The notes beneath the pieces are model-generated. The model was not told the DNA's origin, made no database searches, and saw nothing but the letters and a program-made list of their open reading frames with translations. Source: Micromonospora sp. H61 (GTDB lineage Bacteria > Actinomycetota > Actinomycetes > Mycobacteriales > Micromonosporaceae). From it: a stretch of 40,665 bases of DNA. This document shows positions 22,979-30,878 of this stretch, piece after piece (the stretch's first letter is position 1; each line of letters begins with the position of its first letter). The stretch is from positions 1 to 40,665 of the forward strand of contig NZ_JAGPXY010000063.1 of assembly GCF_018070325.1 (NCBI RefSeq), given 5' to 3'. Position numbers and translations under genes: made by a program.

Positions 22979-24049
22979 TCACAGCATTCCGAGGCCGATG
23001 GCGAGCTGCGTGATCGTCGATGGGGCGTCCGGGTCACAGGCGACCTGGGCAACCACGCCTCGGGCGGCTGGTCGGTCGCGGATCTCGGCGGGTGCGATGC
23101 GGTCGGCCCGCAACAGGACCCGGGCCGCGTTGGCGGGGTCGTCCGTCAGGAGGTACGCGCGCGCCGCATCGATCAGGTGCGCGGCGCGGTGCTCGACCGG
23201 CAGCCACCGCCACCCGTCCCGCCCCATTGCCTCTTCGTGCCGGGCGACCGCCTGCGGCCCGTCCCCCAGCTCCACGGCGGCGGCGACCCGTGCCAGCTCG
23301 ACGGCCGTCGGCCCGAACGCCGTCCGGTAATGGTCGTGTCCGTCACCCACCTGATCAGCCAGCTCGGCGGTCTCGTCCAGCAGCTCACCGACCACCCGGT
23401 CGTCGCCGGCCCTGGCCGCGATCAGACCGGCCTGCACGAGCAGCGATCCACGCAGCGAAATCTCCTCCGGCGCGCCAGAGGCGATCTGGGAAGCGGCAGC
23501 GAGCATCACCGGCCCTGCCCGCGCCGATGCCCGCAGCGCCTGGCCCAACTGCACCGCCGCGCAGGCCAACAACACCCGGTCACCGGCGGCGGCGGACATC
23601 GCCCGGTCAGCGGCCAACCAGGAGAGGCTCCCCTCGTCCAGCTTGACCAGCAGCGCCGCCGTCACCCGATACGCCTCCACCACCGTCGCCCGCCGGGTCT
23701 GCGGGTCCTGCGCATGGGCGCGATGAACCTCGGTCACCACTGGGGGCAGCAACTCGACCAGGCGCGGGTACCGGGCATGCTGGAAGGTCATCCACGCGTG
23801 CCGCACCTCCCGAGCCAACCGATCGGGCGACATCACCTCCCGGTCCGCCGGTCGACCAAAAGCCATTGGGTACGCCGACAGCGCGGCCCGAATCCGCGCC
23901 ACGCCCTCGCGACGCTCGGCCACCCCGACGGGCTGGACATCACGACCGAGCAGGGCTGCGGCGTCGACCCGCAGCACCGCCGCGATCTCCCGGATGGTCG
24001 ACACCCGTTCCAGGGAACGGACCCCGCGCTCGACCTTGTCCACCCAGCT
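22979..24049 (-). pseudogene. 5'-truncated XRE-family regulator with TPR-like C-terminal part
   Basis: The readable protein begins SWVDKVERGVRSLERVSTIR followed by EIAAVLRVDAAALLG, the second half of an XRE helix-turn-helix, immediately after an in-frame TAG (24050-24052). The first 30 or so residues of the domain are missing. The remaining 350 residues form the alpha-helical, TPR-like sensor domain common in actinobacterial XRE proteins. A GTG at 24043 could start a protein lacking most of the DNA-binding domain. It lies directly downstream of an intact XRE gene on the same strand, and the 34-base junction suggests a deletion. Probably non-functional as a repressor. Confidence 0.7.
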
Positions 24050-24083
24050 CTAGCGTGTGTCCGCTGCTTCCACGTGCCGTCCG

Positions 24084-25253
24084 CTATCGAGTCACGGGCC
24101 GGTGCGCCGCGTAAACCTCGCGCAATGCTGCCGCCTCCACCGTCCCGGTGCGCTCGACCTTCCAGAGCACTTCCCGCGCCCGCCACCAGTTCGAAGACAC
24201 CACTCGCCCCGACCGGATCGCATCGGCGGCAACGACGCTGGCCTCGTCCGGCTGGTCGGCGGCCAACAGTGCCATCGCGAGATCCAGACGGGCGGAAGCA
24301 GAGCGCCGCGGCCGCTCACCACCATCGCCGCGAGGATCCAATTCGGCCAAGGCAGTCCGGGCCATCTGCTCGGCGGCCGGGTCACCAGCCCACGACAGCG
24401 TGGTCGCCGTATACGCCAACGCCTTTGTCGGGTCGTACCGATAGTGGTGCTCGGCCCGCTCAGGCACCGGCAAGTTGGCTGTCAGCCGCTCCAGACGATC
24501 CAGCGCATCACGAGTCCGCCGCACGTCAGCTAACCGCGCCCACACCCGCGCCTCCTGGGCAGTCGCCTGGATATACGCCGAACTACCTCGTGGCGCAACC
24601 CACTGCGCCTGCCGCGACAGGTCCATCGCCCGCCGGCAGTCGCCCCGGGTGAGCCAGTCCCACGCCTGCGTCTCCAAACACCACGCCTGGATCTCCGAAT
24701 GCTCGGCATGCTCGGCAAGAGCCATGGCGGTGCGCAGATGAGAGTCTGCTGCGGGCTGTTGCAGCAGATCGATGTGCACCGTCGCCCGCAGCACGGTCAG
24801 CCAACCAGCGGCAACGATGAGCCGCCGCCGCTGCGCCAACGTCCCACGACCGTCGAGCAACCGCCCCACATAGGCCAACTGACGCCGCACCATTGGCAGC
24901 AGGTCGACCGGTCGCACGAGCGCGTACGCGCTTGCCAGGTCGTCCACACCCGCCTCGATCCGAGCGAGCGTCTCGGCACTGACATCGCTGACCCGCACCC
25001 GAGCCAGCAACTCCCCAGCCTCGGTGTCGTGGTCGACGGGCTCGTCCACCAGACGGAGGAGCGCCCCATCGGCTCGCAGCACTTCGTCGAGGTGCCTCGC
25101 CGTCGCCGGGGTGGGGGCCTTCGCCCCGGTCTCCAGATCGTGCAGGTGGCTCTTGCCCCGATGTGCGAGCTGACCTAGCGCCCGCAAAGACAGCCCTTTG
25201 CTGGTCCGTAGCGCGCGAAGCTGGGCACCGAAGCGCGGATCGACCTGCGACAC
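24084..25253 (-). CDS. XRE-family transcriptional regulator with TPR-like domain
   Basis: About 389 residues. The N-terminal helix-turn-helix is complete (FGAQLRALRTSKGLSLRALG, then HRGKSHLHDLETGAKAPTPATARHLDEVL), followed by a long helical repeat region with tetratricopeptide-like spacing (WLTVLRATVHIDLLQQPAADSH and ALAEHAEHSEIQAWCLETQAWDW). Proteins of this type are common in filamentous actinomycetes and often pair with a small DUF397-like partner; none is visible here. GTG 25253 is chosen from a weak GGGG upstream and alignment to the domain start; GTG 25286, GTG 25304 and TTG 25328 would extend it. The effector is unknown. Confidence 0.8.
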   Translation of the reverse strand: MSQVDPRFGAQLRALRTSKGLSLRALGQLAHRGKSHLHDLETGAKAPTPATARHLDEVLRADGALLRLVDEPVDHDTEAGELLARVRVSDVSAETLARIEAGVDDLASAYALVRPVDLLPMVRRQLAYVGRLLDGRGTLAQRRRLIVAAGWLTVLRATVHIDLLQQPAADSHLRTAMALAEHAEHSEIQAWCLETQAWDWLTRGDCRRAMDLSRQAQWVAPRGSSAYIQATAQEARVWARLADVRRTRDALDRLERLTANLPVPERAEHHYRYDPTKALAYTATTLSWAGDPAAEQMARTALAELDPRGDGGERPRRSASARLDLAMALLAADQPDEASVVAADAIRSGRVVSSNWWRAREVLWKVERTGTVEAAALREVYAAHRPVTR

Positions 25254-25472
25254 GTCGGCACCCCAATCGAGAAGCAGGACAGTCACACCAACTCGGCGGA
25301 CCACTGCTACGGACGGTACATCGAGCAATTACGGTTCCCTGCCGATTGGACGCTCTCATTGCCGCCGCCGCAAGGGACAGTCGTCATGGCCTATCACCAC
25401 CTACAGCGCCGGCTGATAATTGGAAGTGCACCCAGGGTGACAGTCGGATGACCCAACGCTATCGTGGTTGAC

Positions 25473-26205
25473 ATGAACGCCCTGAACACCGCCCTGCTTG
25501 CGGTCCACTCGGGGATGCACAGGAGCCAGGACGACTTCGCCCGCGCGCTCCAGGCCGCCGGCCGTCGCGTCGGCGAGGCCAACGAGACTCGTCCAGCGCG
25601 GGGAGCCTGGCGCGATCGCCGCACTGCGGTCCGGGTACGCCCGCGCCCTGGAGGTCGTCACCGGCCTGCCGGTCTCGCTGCTCGGCTTCGCCGCGATATC
25701 CAATGGTCATGTCATCGATGACCAACACGGTGGCCACGACCTGACCTCGCCCATGTCCAGCCTGGCTACGCCAACGCCCAAGCCACTCGCGGTCCACGGG
25801 TCGTACGAGGGCGTGTGGCTCAGCCGCTACCAATACCACTCCAGCGGCCGGGGAGAATCATTCGCAGGGCAACACTTCGTGGTCGTACTCCAGCATGGGG
25901 ATCGACTGACCGTGCGCAGCCTGCCCGGCTCGGCGGCCTCGTCGCTGTCAATGGATCTCACCGTGGACGGTGCCGTGGTCACCGGCACCTGGGTGGAGCA
26001 GACCGACCCGGCCGGCTACTACCGGGGAGCCCGGTACCACGGCGCGATCCAGTTACTGGTGGAGCCCACCGGCCGACGGATGGCCGGGAAGTGGGTCGGG
26101 TTCGGCAAGGACATGGACGTCAACACCGGCCCGTGGGAGCTGACCTTCCGGGATGCCTCCACGTCCAAGGCGACGCTCGACCAGTACAACACGTCGCCCG
26201 AATAG
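25473..26205 (+). pseudogene. Frameshifted XRE regulator with lipocalin-like C-terminal domain
   Basis: Two halves in different frames: 25473-25583 encodes MNALNTALLAVHSGMHRSQD and onward to GRRVGEANE, and from about 25584 a second frame encodes RLVQRGEPGAIAALRSGYAR and the rest to TGA 26205. In homologues the two are continuous, with a tryptophan (QRWESG) where this copy has Gly. A deletion of about 11 bases between short GCCAACGAG-like repeats would explain the shift. The C-terminal part (YEGVWLSRYQYHSSGRGESF through GYYRGARYHGAIQLLVEPTG) is beta-rich and intact. ATG 25473 has TATCGT seven bases upstream. A TTA codon lies at 26053-26055. An error in the assembly is the main alternative. Confidence 0.7.
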
Positions 26206-26330
26206 GGCGATCTCTGACGGCCAATGCGGGGTGGACCCCCGAACCGATTGATCAAATGCGTGCGCACTTGACGCCGGAGCGCATAGTTGCTGTGGAGAAC
26301 CCGCTGCGCCTCGCTGAGGAAGGTGCCCAC

Positions 26331-26870
26331 GTGGACTGGTTGAGTGCAGCACTAACAGCCGGGGCGGCAGTATTAGGGTCTGCAGCGACGCTTGCCGCAG
26401 TGGTTATAGGCGGGAGAAGCCAGGCAAGGCGAGAGGCCAGAAGCCATGCCCGCGCACTGGAGAGTCGAGCGCGCGACGACCTGCTGGTGCGAATAAATAG
26501 CATCAACGAATGGACGCGATCGAATAGCCACGAGGCGTTACTCGCCACTCACCACCTCACTCGTGGCACTAATTTCAGTGTCGATTTTGAAAAATGGCTC
26601 AACACCTCAACGGCCTCACACTATCGAACCCTGTGCGACACCTTCTCAACCTCCCACCCGCAGCTGTACGCAGCGTACGACAGATTCGAGTCGATGAGAG
26701 TTGGGCTCTGGAAAGAGCTTGAGAGCGGTTACGCAAGAACCCGCATACTCCAGCGATCGACTGAGGGCGGCCAGGCAAGACTTCTGATAACCGCTCTCCT
26801 TGATCGACGAAGTGCACTCAAGGAACAACTGCGCACGGTCGCCAGGGAGTTGGGGAGCGACTTGCAATAA
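26331..26870 (+). CDS. Hypothetical membrane-anchored protein, low GC, two TTA codons
   Basis: 179 residues from GTG 26331, with AGGAAGG seven bases upstream. One membrane span lies near residues 5-25 (ALTAGAAVLGSAATLAAVVIGG), then a basic coiled-coil-like stretch (RSQARREARSHARALESRAR) and a helical cytoplasmic domain of about 140 residues with no motif I recognise. Base composition is lower in GC than neighbours, with many A/T-ending codons (ATA, AGA, CTT) and two TTA leucine codons (26373-26375, 26538-26540). This fits horizontally acquired DNA and, if a bldA-like control exists here, late translation. A terminator follows it. Confidence 0.75.
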   Translation: MDWLSAALTAGAAVLGSAATLAAVVIGGRSQARREARSHARALESRARDDLLVRINSINEWTRSNSHEALLATHHLTRGTNFSVDFEKWLNTSTASHYRTLCDTFSTSHPQLYAAYDRFESMRVGLWKELESGYARTRILQRSTEGGQARLLITALLDRRSALKEQLRTVARELGSDLQ

Positions 26871-26913
26871 CGACGCTCGGCGGCTCACACCCCGTGACCT
26901 GCCCAGCAATAAC

Positions 26914-26957
26914 AGAAGGGTCCCCTCCCGACGGCGTTGTCGGGAGGGGACCCTTCT
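26914..26957. terminator. Strong bidirectional hairpin terminator
   Basis: Perfect 19-bp arms at 26914-26932 (AGAAGGGTCCCCTCCCGAC) and 26939-26957 with a 6-base loop. It lies between the hypothetical gene (stop 26870) and the stop of the substrate-binding-protein gene (26973, minus strand). It closes both transcripts. Confidence 0.9.
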
Positions 26958-26972
26958 GGTCTGCGGTGTGAC

Positions 26973-28715
26973 TTACGGCTTGACGTGCGCGTTCACGAAC
27001 GACGGGTAGCCGAAGACGCTGGAGATGAAGATCCCGCCCGCCTTGGACCCGTGCACGTTGTAGGCCACGTCGACGAAGAGCGGCACCACCGGCGCGTGCT
27101 CCTTCATGATCCGCTCGTCGAGCTTGGCCCACTCCGGGCCCTGCTCGGCCGCGGGCAGCGCCGAGATGCGGTCCATCTCGGTGTTGATCGCCGGATCGTT
27201 GAAGTACGCCTGGTTGCTGTTGCCCTCGGCCTTGATGGTGCGGCCGTCGTAGAGCACCGGCAGGATCGAGGCCCCGCTCGGCCAGTCCGCCGCCCAGTTA
27301 CCGATGTACAGGTCCCAGGGGTTGTCCTTCTTCTTGATCTCGTCGAGCTTCGCGTCGTCGGAGATGTTCCGCAGCGTGATCTTGAAGCCGGCCCGCTCCA
27401 GGTTGGCCTTGAGCTGGGCGCCCTGCTGCTGCTCGGTGGAGTTGTCGGCGACGCCAAGGACCAGCTCGGGCGTCTTTCCGCCGAGCAGTTCCTTGACCTT
27501 GTCGACGTTGCCGTTGGCACCCGCCGGGTACGCGTCGTACGCCTTGTAGCCGATGGTGGCCGGCGGCATCAGCGTGGTCAGCGGCGCGGCGACGGTCTGC
27601 CCGCCCATCGCCTTGATGAAGCCCTCGCGGTCGATGGCGTAGTTGAGCGCCTGACGGACCTTCAGGTCGGTGACCCGCTGGTTGTTGATGACCAACTGGT
27701 TGGCGCTCGGGGTCGGGGAGAGGATGCTGCGCGACTTGAGCGTGGCGTCCCCGGCCACTTTGGCGACCAACGAGGCGGGCACTGCGTTGAAGGCGAGCGC
27801 GCTCTGGTCGGCGCCGTTGTCGGCGATCACCCGGTTGTTGGCGGCGTCCGCGGTCGGGCCGAAGCTCCAGACGAACTGGTCCGGGTACTGGTGCCGGACC
27901 GGGTCGGTGTTCGGGTCCCAGTTGGTGTTGCGGTCGAGGGTGATCTGCACGCCGACCTGGTTCTTGGCGACCTTGTACGGGCCGGACGAGAACGGCTGCT
28001 TGTCCAGGTCGACGCCGGTGTCCTTGTCGGCCGGCAGCGGCGCGGTGGTCGGCAGCGAGACCGCGAACGGCAGGTCACAGCGGGGCTTGGCGAACTCGAA
28101 GCGCAGCGTCTTGGCGTCCGGCGTGCTCAGGCCGGGCGGCAGCGACGTCTTGTTCTTCTTGAAGTCCCACTTGGTGTCGAACTGCGGGGTGTCGGCCAGC
28201 CACTCCTGGATGTAGGTCGGGCCGCCGGACAGGTCCGGGTCGAAGGACCGGGCGATGCCGTACGCGATCTCCTTGGAGGTGATCGGCCGGCCGTCCTCGA
28301 ACTTCACCCCGTCCTTGACGGTGAATTCCCAGACCTTGCAGTCGTTGTTGACGTTCTTGCCCGGCGTCTCGGCCAGGTCGCCCACCAGGACCAGGCCGCC
28401 CTTGCCGTCGTCCTTCCAGGTGGTCAGGTAGCGGGCGAAGAGCGGGTTGGCCATCAGACCGGCGAACGAGTACGTCCGCTGCGGGTCGAGGTGGGAGATC
28501 GGCGACTCCCTGATGATGGTGAAGGTGCCGCCCTTCGCGGCGCCGCTCACCTCGGCCGCCGGCCCCTGCGAGTCCTTGGGGTCGGTCGCGATGACCCCGG
28601 TCTGCTGCCGTTCGGTGTCGACAGTGGTGCCCTCGCCCGTGTTCTTCGAGCACGCACCCAGTGCCACAACCAGTGCGATCGCGCCGCCTGCGGCAACCGC
28701 CACGCGTGGTCTCAT
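26973..28715 (-). CDS. Oligopeptide ABC transporter substrate-binding lipoprotein (SBP_bac_5)
   Basis: Extracytoplasmic, membrane-tethered binding protein of 580 residues for the peptide importer encoded upstream. The lipoprotein signal is MRPRVAVAAGGAIALVVALG followed by the lipobox Ala-Cys (C22). The mature part has the family-5 pattern: SHLDPQRTYSFAGLMANPL, VWEFTVKDGVKFEDGRPITS, VRQALNYAIDREGFIKAMGG, and a late ALPAAEQGPEWAKLDERIMK. ATG 28715 follows GGGGG by seven bases. It is last in gene order after dppB, but a separate promoter candidate (28795-28822) allows the excess expression usual for binding proteins. Peptide specificity cannot be read. Confidence 0.93.
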   Translation of the reverse strand: MRPRVAVAAGGAIALVVALGACSKNTGEGTTVDTERQQTGVIATDPKDSQGPAAEVSGAAKGGTFTIIRESPISHLDPQRTYSFAGLMANPLFARYLTTWKDDGKGGLVLVGDLAETPGKNVNNDCKVWEFTVKDGVKFEDGRPITSKEIAYGIARSFDPDLSGGPTYIQEWLADTPQFDTKWDFKKNKTSLPPGLSTPDAKTLRFEFAKPRCDLPFAVSLPTTAPLPADKDTGVDLDKQPFSSGPYKVAKNQVGVQITLDRNTNWDPNTDPVRHQYPDQFVWSFGPTADAANNRVIADNGADQSALAFNAVPASLVAKVAGDATLKSRSILSPTPSANQLVINNQRVTDLKVRQALNYAIDREGFIKAMGGQTVAAPLTTLMPPATIGYKAYDAYPAGANGNVDKVKELLGGKTPELVLGVADNSTEQQQGAQLKANLERAGFKITLRNISDDAKLDEIKKKDNPWDLYIGNWAADWPSGASILPVLYDGRTIKAEGNSNQAYFNDPAINTEMDRISALPAAEQGPEWAKLDERIMKEHAPVVPLFVDVAYNVHGSKAGGIFISSVFGYPSFVNAHVKP

Positions 28716-28794
28716 GAAGTACCCCCTTCACCCATGTGCCGTGCGGTTTCGTCGGGGCGAGAACCGCCGACGTCCCGAGGATCGTAAGGAAGAA

Positions 28795-28822
28795 AACCTA
28801 CGAGTTGTGTAACAGTTGTCGA
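28795..28822 (-). promoter_or_regulatory. Internal promoter candidate for the substrate-binding protein gene
   Basis: On the minus strand TCGACA (28817-28822) and TAGGTT (28795-28800) are 16 bp apart in the 157-base gap after the permease gene. The transcript would begin about 70 bases before the ATG at 28715. Confidence 0.5.
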
Positions 28823-28872
28823 TAAATTTCGCCACCGGCCCAGCCGCCGGTCACACGCTGGACATCGACAGG

Positions 28873-29859
28873 TCAGCGCAACCGCACCCGGGGGTCGATG
28901 GCCGCGTAGAGCAGGTCCACCAGCACGTTCGCCAACACCACGAAGACGGCGGCGATCAGCACGGTGGCCATGATGGTGGGCAGATCGCCCGAGCGCACCG
29001 CGTCCACCGCCGTACGCCCCAACCCCTGGATGCCGAACGTCGTCTCGGTGATCACCGTCCCGCCCAGCGCCCCGCCCACGTCCAGCCCGGCGATGGTCAC
29101 CACCGGGGTGATCGCCGCGCGCAGCGCGTGTCGCCCGTACACAGTGGGTTTGGCCAGGCCCTTGGCCCGCGCGGTCCGGACGAAGTCCTCCGACAGCGTC
29201 TCCAACATCTGCGCCCGCGACAGCCGGGCGTAGATGGCCGAGAAGAGGAAGGCCAGCGCCACCCACGCCAGCACCAGGCCGCTGGCCCACTTCGCCGGGT
29301 TGTCGAAGAGGGAGGTGTAGCTCGGCACCGGCAGTAACCGCAGGTTGTAGACGAACACCAGCAGCAGCACCGCGCCCACGAAGTACAGCTGCAACGACGC
29401 GCCGGTCAGCGAGAAGCCGATGGCCAGACGATCCAGCCAGGTGCCCCGACGCAGTGCGGACACCATGCCGAGCCCCACGCCGAGCAGCAACCAGAGGATG
29501 GCCGCCGGGATCACGATGCTCAGCGTCACCGGCAGCACCCGGGCGATGGTGTCCGAGACGGCCTCGTTGGTGACGTACGACCAGCCCAGGCAGGGCGCGT
29601 CGCACCGGCCGCCCTGGGCGCTGCCCAGGTCCCGACCGGTCACGATGCCCTTCATGTAGCCGGCGTACTGGCTGATCAGCGGGTCGTTCAGGCCCAGGTC
29701 GTCACGGACCCGCTCCAGCCGCTCCGGGTTGCAGTTCTTCGAGCAGATGCTGCTGACCGGGTCACGCGGCAGGGCGAAGAACATCAGGAAGGTCAACACG
29801 CTCACCGCGAAGAGGGTCAGCGTGGCGGAGAAGAGTCGCTTGAGCAGAAATCGCGCCAT
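28873..29859 (-). CDS. ABC transporter permease, DppB/OppB type
   Basis: 328-residue inner-membrane subunit with six predicted spans. The first, near residues 9-30 (ATLTLFAVSVLTFLMFFAL), is followed by the long extracytoplasmic loop with PERLERVRDDLGLNDPLISQ typical of DppB. The cytoplasmic EAA loop is RTARAKGLAKPTVYGRHALR. Two Cys pairs in the loop (SICSKNC and GGRCDAPC) are extra to the family pattern and may form disulfides. ATG 29859 has GGGG eight bases upstream. It lies 11 bases after the dppC-type permease gene in the operon. Confidence 0.92.
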   Translation of the reverse strand: MARFLLKRLFSATLTLFAVSVLTFLMFFALPRDPVSSICSKNCNPERLERVRDDLGLNDPLISQYAGYMKGIVTGRDLGSAQGGRCDAPCLGWSYVTNEAVSDTIARVLPVTLSIVIPAAILWLLLGVGLGMVSALRRGTWLDRLAIGFSLTGASLQLYFVGAVLLLVFVYNLRLLPVPSYTSLFDNPAKWASGLVLAWVALAFLFSAIYARLSRAQMLETLSEDFVRTARAKGLAKPTVYGRHALRAAITPVVTIAGLDVGGALGGTVITETTFGIQGLGRTAVDAVRSGDLPTIMATVLIAAVFVVLANVLVDLLYAAIDPRVRLR

Positions 29860-29870
29860 GATTTTGACCC

Positions 29871-30878
29871 CTACCGGGACGACTTCGGATCGAGCGCGTC
29901 CCGCAACGCGTCGCCGAAGAGGTTGAAGGCGAACACCAGCGCGAAGATCGTGATGCCCGGGAAGAACACGTACGCCGGGTCGGTCTGGAGGAAGTCCAGA
30001 CTGCGGTAGATCATTCGGCCGAAGCTGGGCGTCTCGTCGCTGAGGCCGACGCCGATGAACGACAGCGCCGCCTCGCTGGTGATGAACTGCGGCACCGCCA
30101 GGGAGAACGACACCAGGATCGGCGCCCAGATGTTCGGCAGCAGCTGCCGGAAGAGCATGTGCCCCAGCCCGGCCCCGCTGGCCCGGGCCGCCTCCACGAA
30201 CTCCCGCTCGCGCAGCGCGATCACCTGCCCGCGGACCAGCCGGGCCGTACTGGTCCAGCCGAAGATGGCGAAGACGGCGATCAGCACCCCCACCCCGAAG
30301 GCGGACGACACCTGCCCCCGCTCACCGTAGAAGCGCAGCGTGATGGTGGGCGTGAGCGCCAGCGCGATGATCAGGAAGGGCATGGCCAGGGTCAGGTCGG
30401 TGATCCAGTTGATCACCGCGTCGAGCCAGCCGCCGAGGTAGCCGGCGAGCGCGCCCAGCACGATCCCGATCGTCGCGGTGATCAGGGCCGCCGCGAACGC
30501 GATGAACAGCGAGGTCCGCAGCCCGTAGATCAGCCGGATGAAGATGTCCCGGCCCAGCCCCGGCTCCAGACCGAACCAGTGCTCGCCGCTGACCCCGCCG
30601 GCGTACCCCAGCGGCATGCCGAAGCCGTCCAGCATGTTCTGGAACTGCTCCCGCGGGCCGATCCCGTAGACCATCTCGATCAGCGGGGCGGCCAACCCCA
30701 ACAGCAGGAAGAAGACCAGGAGTACGCCGCTGACCATCGCCGTCCTGTCGCGGCGCAGCCGCAGCCAGGCGAGCTGACCGGGTGAGCGGCCGACGACGCC
30801 CTTCACGGCGGGCCCGCCCGGGTCCGTGCCGGACTCGATCTCGGCGAGCGCCACACCCTCCACCGGGGACAGGCTCAC
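29871..30878 (-). CDS. ABC transporter permease, DppC/OppC type
   Basis: 335-residue inner-membrane partner of the DppB-type protein. An N-terminal cytoplasmic segment (about 40 residues, GRSPGQLAWLRLRRDRTAMV) leads into the first span (VSGVLLVFFLLLGLAAPLI). The conserved part is FGLEPGLGRDIFIRLIYGLR, with EAA loop VEAARASGAGLGHMLFRQLL. GTG 30878 overlaps the TGA of the upstream ATPase gene (GTGA), so translation is coupled. Confidence 0.92.
   Translation of the reverse strand: MSLSPVEGVALAEIESGTDPGGPAVKGVVGRSPGQLAWLRLRRDRTAMVSGVLLVFFLLLGLAAPLIEMVYGIGPREQFQNMLDGFGMPLGYAGGVSGEHWFGLEPGLGRDIFIRLIYGLRTSLFIAFAAALITATIGIVLGALAGYLGGWLDAVINWITDLTLAMPFLIIALALTPTITLRFYGERGQVSSAFGVGVLIAVFAIFGWTSTARLVRGQVIALREREFVEAARASGAGLGHMLFRQLLPNIWAPILVSFSLAVPQFITSEAALSFIGVGLSDETPSFGRMIYRSLDFLQTDPAYVFFPGITIFALVFAFNLFGDALRDALDPKSSR

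Noticed and set aside
23177..24652. 491-codon plus-strand frame across the two XRE genes
   Set aside because: It spans the junction of two minus-strand genes and has Arg/Pro/His-rich, non-protein-like composition.
17705..26900. Prophage, integrative element or biosynthetic cluster
   Set aside because: No integrase, transposase, tRNA-att site, phage structural gene, or NRPS/PKS/RiPP enzyme is visible; only scattered regulators and remnants.
26937..28787. 616-codon frame antisense to the substrate-binding protein gene
   Set aside because: Shadow of the lipoprotein gene; composition typical of mirrored GC-rich codons.
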